NCBI RefSeq assembly: GCF_014596445.1
Contig: NZ_MECL01000077.1
Span: forward strand, 1-64,000
From: Streptomyces sp. CBMA29
Lineage (GTDB): Bacteria; Actinomycetota; Actinomycetes; Streptomycetales; Streptomycetaceae
Reading direction: 5' to 3'
DNA length: 64,000 nt
The position numbers were made by a program, and so were the translations under genes. Below, piece by piece: positions 7,590 through 15,828 of this stretch. Numbering within the stretch: the first letter of the stretch is position 1; each line of letters opens with the position of its first letter. The notes beneath the pieces are model-generated. The model was not told the DNA's origin. It made no database searches and was given only the letters and a program-made list of their open reading frames with translations.

Positions 7590-7660
7590 TCGGTTGTCAG
7601 GATAAGTGCTTGCCTCTTGCGGTCAAGCGGCGCACACTCGCAACCTATTAGGACAAGTAT
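7590..7660. promoter_or_regulatory. paired GntR operators in the divergent GntR/transfer promoter
   Basis: Sites TCGGTTGTCAGGATAAGTGC (7590-7609) and CAACCTATTAGGACAAGTAT (7641-7660) match the SH3-promoter sites in the core TTRTYAGGAYAAG. Their 51-bp spacing is almost that of the other pair (52 bp). TTGCCT (7611-7616) follows the first site as TTGACC does at 5211. One regulator acting on both promoters is inferred. Confidence 0.7.
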
Positions 7661-7715
7661 CTAACCGGACAGGTGTTCGGTGCTTGTCGTGGTCATGGAG
7701 AGGGTGTGTACGCCT

Positions 7716-8105
7716 ATGCAATCCATCCCGGTGGATACGGCGCGGCTGGGGGCGATCTTGTGTGTGGTCCCTCCGGAACCGCGTGTGAATCCGGAGACGG
7801 GCCAGATCAGGGTGGACCGGGACGGCAACACGGTCTATGTCGTGGGGCTGGTCATCCGGCAGGCGGAAGGACGGAAAGCGGACACCGTTGAAGTGGCCGT
7901 GCCTGGTCAGCCACGCGGGCTGGACGCGGGGATGCGCGTGGAAGTCAGGGATCTCATGGCGGTCCAGTGGCAGATGGGCGACCGGTCCGGCACCTCGTTC
8001 CGGGCGGCGGCGATCACTCCTGCGCCGGGGTCGGGTCCTTCGGTCTCGGCTCCGGCCGCGCCTGCTGCGGGCAGGTCCAAGGCTGGTCCTGGGGGTGAGG
8101 GGTGA
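7716..8105 (+). CDS. SCO3933-family regulatory protein of AICEs
   Basis: ATG 7716 gives 129 residues. The opening MQSIPVDTARLG, the pattern NPETGQIRVDRDGN and the VRDLMAVQW stretch fit the SCO3933-like proteins that open transfer operons of Streptomyces elements such as SLP1. The last 25 residues are a Pro/Ala/Gly tail. It is the first gene after the GntR-controlled promoter, and the next four starts overlap upstream stops, so they form one operon. The ORF could also start further upstream, but MQSIP is the family start. Confidence 0.78.
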   Translation: MQSIPVDTARLGAILCVVPPEPRVNPETGQIRVDRDGNTVYVVGLVIRQAEGRKADTVEVAVPGQPRGLDAGMRVEVRDLMAVQWQMGDRSGTSFRAAAITPAPGSGPSVSAPAAPAAGRSKAGPGGEG

Positions 8106-8302
8106 TGGCCGGAACGTGGCTGGATCTGATGGACCGTCTGGCGGCGCTCGGTGAGGTCGCGGCTGCTCCGCTTGATCCGGGGACGCGTCGGCTGTCGCTG
8201 CTGCGGGTGGCGCGGGACTGCGAGGCTGCGGCCTCGGCGGCGCGCGTGCTGGCGGAGACGGAAGCGGCGGACGCGGCGGCGGGGGTGAGCGGTCGTGAGT
8301 GA
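8102..8302 (+). CDS. small transfer-operon protein
   Basis: The GTG at 8102 overlaps the previous stop (GTGATG; ATG 8105 is equally good). The 66-residue product is Ala/Leu-rich and helical, with WLDLMDRLAALGEVA and a coiled-coil-like AASAARVLAETEAA. No family is recognised. Translational coupling supports that it is real. Confidence 0.6.
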   Translation: MMAGTWLDLMDRLAALGEVAAAPLDPGTRRLSLLRVARDCEAAASAARVLAETEAADAAAGVSGRE

Positions 8303-8531
8303 GGTGCATGCGGAGCTGGCACGGCTGGGCCGTGATCTGGACGCGTTGACCGGCGCGGGCCTGCTGTTGGAAGTGGCGGGGCATGACCGGGATTTCGTTC
8401 CGGTGATGCTGCGGCTGATCGTGCGGCATGCGACGTTCGCGGCTGGCCGTGCGCGGTTCTTGCTGGCGTCGGAGTACGCCCCTGATGCCGCGCCGGGTGC
8501 GGGTGACGCGGTGGACGGGGGTGGTTCGTGA
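8295..8531 (+). CDS. small transfer-operon protein
   Basis: The GTG at 8295 starts inside the end of the preceding gene. The 78 residues are mostly helical (LARLGRDLDALTG, then VMLRLIVRHATFAAGRARF) with a Gly/Asp tail. There is no recognisable motif. It is coupled to the Tra gene by a GTGATG overlap at 8528. Confidence 0.6.
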   Translation: MSEVHAELARLGRDLDALTGAGLLLEVAGHDRDFVPVMLRLIVRHATFAAGRARFLLASEYAPDAAPGAGDAVDGGGS

Positions 8532-9853
8532 TGCCGTGGGAGTTGATCATCTGGTTGATCTCGGCGGCGTTGTGCGTGGTGCTGCTCATGCAGCCGGTGT
8601 GGGAGTACCCGTTGCCGCGCTGGCTGGACGGGATCGCGTGGGGCTGGGCGCTGGGCGGGTTTCCTCTGACGGTCGGGCGCATGGTGACGACTTGGCGGCG
8701 GCTGTGCATCGCCACGGATCTGGCGGTGACCAACCGGCCGCGCCATGCGGTGATCGCGGGTGACCTGATGGTCAGCGGGAGTCCGCTGCGTCCGTCCGTG
8801 CCGCGTCTGGGGCTGCCTCGGCTGACACGGTCGGGTCTGCGGCTGCGTATCCGGATGCTGCCGGGTCAGACTCCGGCGCTGTATCTGGCGGCGGCCGAAG
8901 CGATGACGCACGACTGGCGGGTCTACGGGGTGCGGGTGGTCTCGCCTCGGCGGGGCTGGGTCACGATCACGGCGACGGCGCGTGATCCGCTGGCGGATGG
9001 TGCGGCCGGTGTGGTGGCGCGGTCGGTGCGGTTGCTGTCGGCCGTCGTCGGCCTGACGGAAGACGGCGGCCCGTGGGGGATCGACTTCCGCGCGGTTCCT
9101 CACTGGCTGGTGGTCGGCGCTACACAGTCGGGCAAGTCCACGCTGCTGGCCTCGCTGGTGTCGGAGCTTGCTCCCCAGCCGGTAGCGCTGGTGGGGATCG
9201 ACTGCAAGGGCGGCCTTGAACTGTCGCTCTTCGAGGCGCGGTTGTCGGCCTTGGCCAGCAACCGTGGGGAAGCTGCGGCCCTGCTGGCCGCGTTGGTGGT
9301 CGAGATCGAGGGCCGGATGGCGGAGTGCCGTGCGGCGGGAGCACGTTCGGTGTGGGAGCTGGCTGACGGGTCGCGGCCGGTGCCGTTGGTGGTCCTGGTC
9401 GATGAGCTGGCCGAGCTGTATCTGAGTGATGGTTCAAGGGAGAGTAAGCGGCTCGCTGTCGAGTGCTCGACGGCGTTGTTGCGGCTGGCTCAGCTCGGGG
9501 CCGCTCTGGGCCTGCATCTGATCGTCGCGGGTCAGCGTGTCGGCTCGGATCTGGGCCCTGGCGTGACGGCTCTGCGTGCGCAGCTCGGCGGGCGGGTCTG
9601 TCATCGCGTCCATGACGAGCAGACGGCGTTGATGGCGCTGGGAGACCTGTGGCCGGACGCGGTGGCGGTCGCGCAGTCGATCGGTGAGGACGAACGCGGG
9701 GTGGCGGTGGCCACGGTCGGCGGGAGCTGGCTGCGGGTCCGGTCCACCCACACCACCACCGAACAAGCCCGGTTGACGGCCATGATGCACGCGAAGAGCA
9801 CCCCGGCCATGCCGGGGCTGGTTCACGCGGTCGGCGGGGGTGACTTGTCGTGA
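8528..9853 (+). CDS. FtsK/SpoIIIE-type conjugal DNA translocase (Tra)
   Basis: This 441-residue protein begins with two hydrophobic segments (about residues 3-22 and 33-52). A RecA-like motor follows, with Walker A GATQSGKST at about 197-205 and Walker B PLVVLVDELAEL near 286. AICEs transfer double-stranded DNA between mycelia with one such hexameric ATPase (TraSA/TraB), which needs no relaxase. The length fits the TraSA class. It starts by GTG overlap with the preceding gene and overlaps the next by four bases, so translation of the operon is continuous. Confidence 0.92.
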   Translation: MMPWELIIWLISAALCVVLLMQPVWEYPLPRWLDGIAWGWALGGFPLTVGRMVTTWRRLCIATDLAVTNRPRHAVIAGDLMVSGSPLRPSVPRLGLPRLTRSGLRLRIRMLPGQTPALYLAAAEAMTHDWRVYGVRVVSPRRGWVTITATARDPLADGAAGVVARSVRLLSAVVGLTEDGGPWGIDFRAVPHWLVVGATQSGKSTLLASLVSELAPQPVALVGIDCKGGLELSLFEARLSALASNRGEAAALLAALVVEIEGRMAECRAAGARSVWELADGSRPVPLVVLVDELAELYLSDGSRESKRLAVECSTALLRLAQLGAALGLHLIVAGQRVGSDLGPGVTALRAQLGGRVCHRVHDEQTALMALGDLWPDAVAVAQSIGEDERGVAVATVGGSWLRVRSTHTTTEQARLTAMMHAKSTPAMPGLVHAVGGGDLS

Positions 9854-10044
9854 CCTCGGAATCGGCGTCGCTGTCGTTGGTCGTGGTCCTCGGGATCATC
9901 ACGGTGTTGTTCGTCCGGTCCCGTGAGGTGCCGTGGTGGCAGGCGGCGTTGATCGCGCTGTTCGGGTTCTACGTGGCGCTGACTCCGGCGGTCTTCATGG
10001 TCTCGGAGCTGGTGCAGTGGGTCCTTGACCGCTTTCAGGGCTGA
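9850..10044 (+). CDS. SpdB-like small membrane protein
   Basis: The GTG at 9850 overlaps the Tra stop. The 64 residues contain two hydrophobic spans (about 8-22 and 30-53) separated by REVPWWQ. Small membrane proteins after tra in Streptomyces plasmids are Spd proteins that help intramycelial spread. Assignment is by position and topology. The AICE-2 protein at 47769 has similar size and topology, with a comparable LLFGFY segment. Confidence 0.65.
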   Translation: MTSESASLSLVVVLGIITVLFVRSREVPWWQAALIALFGFYVALTPAVFMVSELVQWVLDRFQG

Positions 10045-10057
10045 GGGGCGGTGTCCT

Positions 10058-10201
10058 GTGCCTGAGAGTGAGCCTCCGCGCTGCCCGATCTGCGGGCGCC
10101 AGCGGGAGTACCGGCGGCGTGGGCGTCTGGTGCGCTGCCGGTACTGCCGCCGCACCTGGCGCCGTCGTCATCCGCGTTCCCGTAAGCCGCCTCGCCGCTG
10201 A
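10058..10201 (+). CDS. 47-residue zinc-ribbon protein
   Basis: The GTG at 10058 opens a very basic peptide with two Cys pairs, CPIC and CRYC, spaced as in a zinc ribbon, and an Arg-rich tail (RRTWRRRHPRSRKPPRR). It lies 13 bp after the SpdB-like gene. It is probably a small nucleic-acid-binding protein of the transfer operon. It is compact and rich in Arg codons, but the Cys layout argues for a real gene. Confidence 0.55.
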   Translation: MPESEPPRCPICGRQREYRRRGRLVRCRYCRRTWRRRHPRSRKPPRR

Positions 10202-10203
10202 GC

Positions 10204-10248
10204 GTGCTGGCCGTGCTGGCCGTGCTGGCCGTGCTGGCCGTGCTGGCC
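10204..10248. repeat. five perfect tandem copies of GTGCTGGCC
   Basis: Five uninterrupted 9-bp units lie between the zinc-ribbon gene and the rep leader. They could be an unstable microsatellite or part of the origin/rep control region. Nothing shows protein binding. Confidence 0.9.
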
Positions 10249-10304
10249 GGCGGGCGGATTCCGTCATCATCGCAGCTCAACCGCTACGGAAAGGAGGGCT
10301 TGTC

Positions 10305-10361
10305 ATGCCGTTCTCGGTCCTGTCCGCACGGCACGAAAGGGCTCCGCCGTCATGGCTGTGA
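10305..10361 (+). CDS. 18-residue leader ORF coupled to rep
   Basis: A near-perfect Shine-Dalgarno AAAGGAGG (10290-10297) sits 7 bases before an ATG encoding MPFSVLSARHERAPPSWL. Its stop (10359-10361) lies inside the first codons of rep, whose own ATG (10352) has no comparable site. This looks like translational coupling of the initiator to a leader peptide, a way to keep Rep low. Confidence 0.6.
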   Translation: MPFSVLSARHERAPPSWL

Positions 10362-11791
10362 ACCTGTACGACCGTGCCGCACGGCGTTCCGCGCTCGACC
10401 TGGCGGAGCGCCTGCGGCACTTGAGCGATACCGAAAAGGACCTGATCCGGCTCGCCAATGAACCCGGTTACACGCGCTGGCGTGAGCAGATCCGGGCGAC
10501 AGGAGGCTGTGCCCACCCGGTGTATCTGTCCGGGCACGCCACTACGGCAGACCCTTCTACGGGCCTGGTGGTGGGGCACTACGACACGGCCGGTGAGCCT
10601 GGCGGGCGGCTGGCGGTCCGATGCCGCAACCGCCGCACATCGGTCTGCGCGCCGTGTTCCCGTGAGCACTCCGGGGACACCTTCCATCTGGTGCGCGCCG
10701 GACTGCTGGGCGGCAAGGGAACTCCGACTCGGGTGGTGGAGCACCCCCGGCTGTTCGTTACCCTCACCGCCCCGTCGTTCGGCGCGGTGCACCGTGCGGG
10801 CCCGGAGCGTTGCCGACCCCGACGTGATGGCGGCGAGTGCGAGCACGGGCGGCCGGGCGACTGCGGGAAAGTCCATGCTGACGGCGACCGCTTGATCGGT
10901 CAGCCACTGTGCCGTGAGTGTTACGACTACCCCGCCCACGCGTTGTGGCACGCGCACGCCGGGGAGCTGTGGAACCGCACCTGCCGTGCCATCCGGCGGC
11001 ACCTGGCGACCGCTGCGGGGATTGGTCAGGCGGCGCTGAACGAGCATCTGCGGGTGTCGTTCGCGAAGGTGGTGGAGTACCAGCGGCGTGGCGCTGTCCA
11101 CGTTCACGCGGTGATCCGCCTCGACGGCCCGGACGGCCCGGACACGCCTCCACCGTCATGGGCGGACGCAGGTCTGTTGACCGACACCGTTCGCGCTGCT
11201 GCCGCTGCCGTGCGTGTCCCTATGCCGTACACGGCGGCCCTCGGCGAGTACGTGTTCCGGTGGGGCGAACAGATCGATGTGCACCCGATCCGGGCGTTCG
11301 GCGACGGCTCGGCCATCACCGATGAGGCGGTCGCCGCGTACGTCGCCAAGTACGTGTCCAAGAGCCTGGGCGACAGTGGGGGTCTGGACCGTCGGGTGAC
11401 CTCGGCTGCTGCCATCGACCTGGCGGCGGTCTCGCCTCATCTGCGGGCGCTGATGGGTACGTGTTGGCGGCTGGGCGGTCTGCCGGAGTTGGCGTATCTG
11501 CGGTTGCGGGCCTGGGCTCACGCGCTGGGCTACCGGGGCCATTGCCTGACGAAGTCCCGTTTGTACTCGACGACTTACGGGGCTCTGCGGGCCGCTCGTT
11601 CGCGTTTCCGGACGGGTGGGCAAGAAGATTCCGGGGTCGGGCTGGTGACGGACTCCTCGTGGCGTTACGTCGGCTCCGGTCACACCCCCGGTGCGGCGGA
11701 GATCGCGGCCGGGATCGCTGAAGACCTGGCGGTCCTGCGGGAGATCACCCGACTGCACGCGTCGGCGTGGGGTGGTGGGCCCGATGGCTGA
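10352..11791 (+). CDS. replication initiator, RepSA-like HUH rolling-circle protein
   Basis: The 479-residue product has a Cys-rich front (CRNRRTSVCAPCSREH and later CRECYDY, probably zinc-binding). The HUH metal motif lies in GAVHVHAVIRLDG near residue 250. The catalytic-Tyr motif lies in YVAKYVSKS near 330. This order and length match pSAM2 RepSA and related AICE initiators, which nick the double-strand origin of the excised circle. The start overlaps a leader ORF. The stop overlaps the next gene (ATGGCTGA), so rep is coupled at both ends. Confidence 0.9.
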   Translation: MAVNLYDRAARRSALDLAERLRHLSDTEKDLIRLANEPGYTRWREQIRATGGCAHPVYLSGHATTADPSTGLVVGHYDTAGEPGGRLAVRCRNRRTSVCAPCSREHSGDTFHLVRAGLLGGKGTPTRVVEHPRLFVTLTAPSFGAVHRAGPERCRPRRDGGECEHGRPGDCGKVHADGDRLIGQPLCRECYDYPAHALWHAHAGELWNRTCRAIRRHLATAAGIGQAALNEHLRVSFAKVVEYQRRGAVHVHAVIRLDGPDGPDTPPPSWADAGLLTDTVRAAAAAVRVPMPYTAALGEYVFRWGEQIDVHPIRAFGDGSAITDEAVAAYVAKYVSKSLGDSGGLDRRVTSAAAIDLAAVSPHLRALMGTCWRLGGLPELAYLRLRAWAHALGYRGHCLTKSRLYSTTYGALRAARSRFRTGGQEDSGVGLVTDSSWRYVGSGHTPGAAEIAAGIAEDLAVLREITRLHASAWGGGPDG

Positions 11792-12242
11792 GGCGCTGGT
11801 CGTCGGGGAGTTCCACTTCGCGTACGCGGTCGGCGGACGGGTGGAGGCGCTGCGGACATGGAGGGTGACGACTGTTGATCCGAACGTCGCCGCGAAGGTT
11901 GCCCGGCTGCTGGGTGGCATGCCGCGTCCGGTGCCCCTGGCGGCTGGGGGCGGGCTGGAAGTCGTGACAGAGGCTGATTCAGTGCGGGTGGTCATGGCCA
12001 GCAGGAGCGGCACCCACTTGGGGTTCTGCTTGGAAGGCAGTACCGGCATTGGCCGGTTCGAATTCTCTCCCGCGCCGTGGACCCTCGACCAGATGACACG
12101 CACCTGCGGCCACGACGGCGCGACCGGGGCGGGTGGGCGGGACGCCGGGGCGCGGTTGATCATCAAGCGGGTTGAGATCCGGACGCTGACGGGGATGTAC
12201 GTGGTCCATCGGCTTCCGGTGCTGGTGCTGCCCGCCGTCTGA
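11784..12242 (+). CDS. hypothetical protein between rep and integrase; possible directionality factor
   Basis: ATG 11784 overlaps the end of rep and gives 152 residues of mixed alpha/beta character, with no transmembrane span and no recognised domain. In pSAM2 the slot between repSA and int holds xis. Here the recombinase is a serine integrase, whose recombination directionality factors are diverse and unrelated to Xis. Position makes this a candidate directionality factor, but nothing in the sequence proves it. Confidence 0.7.
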   Translation: MAEALVVGEFHFAYAVGGRVEALRTWRVTTVDPNVAAKVARLLGGMPRPVPLAAGGGLEVVTEADSVRVVMASRSGTHLGFCLEGSTGIGRFEFSPAPWTLDQMTRTCGHDGATGAGGRDAGARLIIKRVEIRTLTGMYVVHRLPVLVLPAV

Positions 12243-12261
12243 GGGGGCGGTGACGTGTTGT

Positions 12262-12300
12262 GGAGGGTCCCGTAGGGGTTGCTGCCTGCCAGGACCCTCC
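12262..12300. terminator. bidirectional hairpin between converging genes
   Basis: The arms GGAGGGTCC and GGACCCTCC flank 21 bases, between the 152-residue gene and the converging integrase gene. Confidence 0.6.
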
Positions 12301-12316
12301 GTGTAGTGCGGGGCCG

Positions 12317-13948
12317 TTAGGCGGCCAGAGCCACGGCATACATGTCCATGCCCGTGATCGTGAGCCGTTCCTTCGCGCCCTGGGGGAACAGCGTGAAACG
12401 CACGTCGTAGGTGGCCAGTAGTTCACGCCGTGCGGCGTCGTCCGGGGCTTCGGCCCATGCCTGGGCGACGGTCTTGCCGGTGGGCACCATCCGCATGCCT
12501 GCGGGACGGTCCGGGAGCGCCCGCAAGTCCTTGAGTTCCTTTCCGATGCGGGTGTACTGAGCTTGGTACCACTCGGCGTCGTCCTCGTCGTCGTACAGAC
12601 CCGCCATCCGGTCCGCGCGCAACCGCGCCCGGTCCGCCTTCAGCTCTGCGATCCGCGACCCGTGCCCGCTGCCGGGGTCCCACACCTTCTCCACGATCTC
12701 ACCGGAACCGTACTGCGACAGGAACCACTCGGTGATCAGCTCGTCCGCCATGCTGAGCTTGATCGACGGTGCTGGCGCGCAGCCCTCCGACCCTTTGACG
12801 CCCTTCGCCCTACCAGTGCACCGATAGGACGCCCCGTCCTTGCCACGGCTGCCCACAGTCACGCCATGCCCGCAGTTCCCGCACGTGCCCAGCTTCGACC
12901 CGAGCCGCGTCCCCTTCGGCGCACGCGGCTCCGTAGGCGCCTGCGGGTTCACGGGCTTGCACTTCTCCACCAGCCGGTCCCTGGTGGGCCGGTCCCACAG
13001 TCCCTCGCACAACCGCACCGGCTGACCGGTCCGCTCGTCCAGCACCGGGCGCCCCTGGTGCGTGAGGTACCCCAGAGATGCCTCATTGGTCAGAACGTAG
13101 ATCAGCGACTTCGCCGACCACGGAATGCCCTCCGGCTCCCTGCCGTACATCACCGCCATGTGATCGGACGGCGACAGCACCCCTGCCCTCGTCAGCCGCG
13201 CCGCCTCCGTATACGGCGTGATCTTTCCCGTCTCATCGGCCAACAGCCGGTTCGCCACATCACGGGCCGTCTCCGCCGCCCCCTCGTGCAACTCCACATG
13301 ATCGACCCTGCCCATGGGAACCAGGCGCACGTACTGAAAGCCGTACGACGGCGCGTTGTTGGGCTTCCCCATGCTCCGGGCCGTCACAGCCCCATCCCGA
13401 TTGCGCTTCTGCATGGCCCGATGCTCCATCTGGGCACCGAGAGAGTCGATGGAAAGACGTACCTCGTCGGCTGAGTCGTCCAAGTTCCACGGGCCGTCGT
13501 GCCCGTCCGTCACCAACAGCTTTTTCTGCCTGTGGATCAAGTGCGCGGTGTTCAGCACACACCGCTGATTGCGGCCGATCCGGTCCACACTCGGGCCGAC
13601 AATGCCCGAATACTGCCCCATCTCACCTCGCAGCCACGGCCCCAAACCCGGACGGGTCATCGGGTCCGTGGCCCCCGACACCTCCCAGTCGTCCGCCCAA
13701 GCGATGATGTGACCACCGACACTCGCCGCCGCCTTGAGATCCTGAGCCTCCTGCTTCTCCGGCGATGACGTCGCGTCCTTCTTCCGGCTGAGCCTGCGCA
13801 CAGCCACCAGACACTTCCCACATCCGTCATAAGCCGTCACCGGCCCCGCCGGAATCCGCGCCCTCCGACCCCGACCCCGACCACGCCCGCCCGCACGGCC
13901 CCCGCCGCCGTCATCGCCAGCAATAGTCGTCGCGTACATGCTCTCCAT
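12317..13948 (-). CDS. large serine recombinase (integrase)
   Basis: The start at ATG 13946-13948 follows GGGAGGGG and gives 543 residues; ATG 13939 is the alternative. After a Gly/Arg-rich leader comes the resolvase-like catalytic domain, with nucleophile Ser in VRRLSRKKDA (about residue 47) and the conserved SVDRIGRN. A recombinase domain with Trp-Ser-Ala-Lys motifs follows, then a zinc ribbon (CGNCGHG ... YRCTGR ... GC) and a C-terminal helical region. It integrates and, with a directionality factor, excises the element. The 5' end faces the presumed attR only about 50 bp away, usual for such enzymes. Confidence 0.92.
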   Translation of the reverse strand: MESMYATTIAGDDGGGGRAGGRGRGRGRRARIPAGPVTAYDGCGKCLVAVRRLSRKKDATSSPEKQEAQDLKAAASVGGHIIAWADDWEVSGATDPMTRPGLGPWLRGEMGQYSGIVGPSVDRIGRNQRCVLNTAHLIHRQKKLLVTDGHDGPWNLDDSADEVRLSIDSLGAQMEHRAMQKRNRDGAVTARSMGKPNNAPSYGFQYVRLVPMGRVDHVELHEGAAETARDVANRLLADETGKITPYTEAARLTRAGVLSPSDHMAVMYGREPEGIPWSAKSLIYVLTNEASLGYLTHQGRPVLDERTGQPVRLCEGLWDRPTRDRLVEKCKPVNPQAPTEPRAPKGTRLGSKLGTCGNCGHGVTVGSRGKDGASYRCTGRAKGVKGSEGCAPAPSIKLSMADELITEWFLSQYGSGEIVEKVWDPGSGHGSRIAELKADRARLRADRMAGLYDDEDDAEWYQAQYTRIGKELKDLRALPDRPAGMRMVPTGKTVAQAWAEAPDDAARRELLATYDVRFTLFPQGAKERLTITGMDMYAVALAA

Positions 13949-13990
13949 GGTCCGCCTACCCCTCCCGCACGTCACGTGCGTTTTGAGGAA

Positions 13991-14010
13991 GCCCCTCCGG
14001 GGAACTGCGC
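13991..14010. other. predicted attR of AICE-1
   Basis: GAAGCCCCTCC, the core GGGG (13999-14002), then AACTGCGCGG, which is the right half of the dispersed repeat. Joining this left flank to the sequence inside the predicted attL gives an attP with dyad symmetry: GAGGAAGCCC faces GGACTTCGTC, and 8 of 10 bases match as an inverted repeat. The boundary is inferred. Confidence 0.45.
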
Positions 14011-14070
14011 GGCCCGCCCCCACCGGGCCTACGGCCCGAAAACCCACAGCAACTGCCCCACCGGGGCCGG
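14003..14070. repeat. right part of a dispersed Streptomyces intergenic repeat
   Basis: AACTGCGCGGCCC, CCCCCACCGGGCC and CAGCAACTGCCCC follow in order, as they do at 57061-57120. It is probably a short interspersed intergenic element without coding function. It lies between AICE-1 and the CoA-ligase stop. Confidence 0.65.
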
Positions 14071-14178
14071 TTCTTCACCCGCGCCACCGTCGTGGCCAGC
14101 CGCGCAGTTCCTCCCCCAGCTACCGCTGGGAGGTGCCCCCAGCGCCCCCGAAAGATCGGCGCCCCCGAGGGGGCACCC

Positions 14179-15828
14179 TCAGAGCTGCGTGACGTCCAAC
14201 TCGCCCTCGGCGAACGCCTTGCGAATGACCTTCTTGTCGAATTTGCCCACGCTCGTCTTCGGCACCGCCGGAACAATCGCCCAGCGCTCGGGGATCTGCC
14301 AGCGCGCGACGCGCCCGGCGAGGAAGTCGTGCAGGGCGGCGTAGTCGGCGGTGGCGCCTTCGCGCAGGACGACGGTGGCGAGCGGGCGCTCGCCCCAGCG
14401 CTCGTCGGGGACGGCGACGACGGCGGCCTCGGCGACGTCCGGGTGGGCCATGAGGTGGTTCTCCAGGTCGACGGAGGAGATCCACTCACCGCCGGACTTG
14501 ATGACGTCCTTGGACCGGTCGGTGAGGGTGAGGAAACCGTCGTCCGAGATGACGCCGACGTCGCCGGTGCGCAGCCACCCGTCGGGGCTGAACTTGTCCT
14601 CGGGCCGCAGCGGTTCCTCGCCGACGCCGCCGTAGTAGGCGGCGGCGATCCAGGGCCCGCGGACCTCCAGCTCACCGGCGGACTCGCCGTCCCACGGCTG
14701 GACGGAGCCGTCGGGGCCGATCAGCCGGGCTTCGACGGAGGCGGGGAAGCGGCCCTGGGTGATCCGGTAGGCCCACTCCTCCTCGGGGGTGACCCCGGCG
14801 GGCGGCTGCGCGACCGTGCCCAGCGGCGACGTCTCCGTCATGCCCCAGGCGTGGCACAGGCGTACGCCGAGCTGCTCGTCGAACGCCTTCATCAGGGCGG
14901 GCGGGCAGGCCGAGCCGCCGATGGTGACCTGCTTGAGCGAGGTGATGTCACGCGGCTTGGCGGTGAGTTCGGCGAGCAGCCCCTGCCAGATGGTGGGGAC
15001 GGCGGCGGCGTGCGTGGGGCGCTGGCTCTCGATCATCTCGGCCAGCGGGCCGGGCTGGAGGAAACGGTCCGGCATCAGCAGGTTGATGCCGGACATGAAG
15101 GCGGCGTGCGGCAGCCCCCACGCGTTGACGTGGAACATCGGCACCACGGGCAGCGAGGTGTCGTGCGAGCTGAGCCCCATCGACTCGGTGGAGTTGACCT
15201 GCATGGAGTGCAGGTAGATCGACCGGTGCGAGAAGACGACGCCCTTGGGGTCGCCGGTGGTGCCGGAGGTGTAGCACATGGCCGCGGCGGTGCGTTCGTC
15301 CAGCTCCGGCCAGGCGTACGTGGTCGGCCGCCCGTCCAGCAGCTCCTCGTAGTCGTGTACGGAGGGACGTACGCCGTCCAGCACCGAGCGGTCGCCGGGG
15401 CCGACCACGACGACGTGCTCGACCGAGTCGAGTCGCGGCAGCAGGGGCGCGAGCAGCGGGAGCAGCGAGCCGTTGACGAGGATCACGCGGTCGGCGGCGT
15501 GGTCGATGATCCAGGTGAGCTGCTCGACGGGCAGCCGGAGGTTGAGGGTGTGCAGGATCGAGCCCATGGCGGGGATCGCGAGGTACGCCTCCAGGTGCTC
15601 GGCGTTGTTCCACATGAGGGTCCCGACCCGGTCGCCCTCGGCGACCCCGAGCCCGTCACGCAGCGCGTTGGCGAGCCGGACGGCGCGCAGACCGACCTCG
15701 CGGAAGGAGCGGCGCTGCGGCTCGCCCTCCCCGGTCCAGGTCGTGACCTGCGACTTCCCGTGGACCAGCGTCCCATGGAGCAGGATGCGGGTGACGGTCA
15801 GCGGTACGTCCTGCATCGTGCTCAGCAC
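14179..15828 (-). CDS. long-chain fatty-acid-CoA ligase family protein (AMP-forming)
   Basis: The GTG start at 15826-15828 has GGAGG 6 bases upstream, giving 549 residues; ATG 15816 is weaker. ANL-superfamily motifs appear in order: [18 protein letters not shown] (about 183), the aromatic gate region [24 protein letters not shown], and the C-terminal [13 protein letters not shown] hinge and [10 protein letters not shown] with the catalytic Lys. It activates a carboxylic acid to an acyl-CoA. The chain length is not readable from sequence, though this subgroup is often annotated as long-chain ligases. It is monocistronic. Confidence 0.92.
   Translation of the reverse strand: MLSTMQDVPLTVTRILLHGTLVHGKSQVTTWTGEGEPQRRSFREVGLRAVRLANALRDGLGVAEGDRVGTLMWNNAEHLEAYLAIPAMGSILHTLNLRLPVEQLTWIIDHAADRVILVNGSLLPLLAPLLPRLDSVEHVVVVGPGDRSVLDGVRPSVHDYEELLDGRPTTYAWPELDERTAAAMCYTSGTTGDPKGVVFSHRSIYLHSMQVNSTESMGLSSHDTSLPVVPMFHVNAWGLPHAAFMSGINLLMPDRFLQPGPLAEMIESQRPTHAAAVPTIWQGLLAELTAKPRDITSLKQVTIGGSACPPALMKAFDEQLGVRLCHAWGMTETSPLGTVAQPPAGVTPEEEWAYRITQGRFPASVEARLIGPDGSVQPWDGESAGELEVRGPWIAAAYYGGVGEEPLRPEDKFSPDGWLRTGDVGVISDDGFLTLTDRSKDVIKSGGEWISSVDLENHLMAHPDVAEAAVVAVPDERWGERPLATVVLREGATADYAALHDFLAGRVARWQIPERWAIVPAVPKTSVGKFDKKVIRKAFAEGELDVTQL

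Larger units (their letters stand above)
1837..14002. mobile_element. AICE-1: pSAM2-like integrative element with serine integrase
   Basis: This block has the standard parts of an actinomycete integrative and conjugative element: a GntR repressor, an SCO3933-like regulator, a single FtsK/SpoIIIE-type transfer ATPase, a SpdB-like membrane protein, a HUH-type rolling-circle initiator and a site-specific recombinase. The recombinase is a large serine integrase, not the tyrosine enzyme of pSAM2 itself. Cargo on the left includes GNAT, XRE, ATP-binding, DUF6907 and SH3 genes. The boundaries are predictions from the split repeat at 1836 and 14002. No gene looks broken, so the element may be functional. 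Confidence 0.75.

Noticed and set aside
7716..8105. A Pra-type replication activator
   Set aside because: Opening and internal motifs fit SCO3933-like proteins better, and its position at the head of the tra operon is typical for those.
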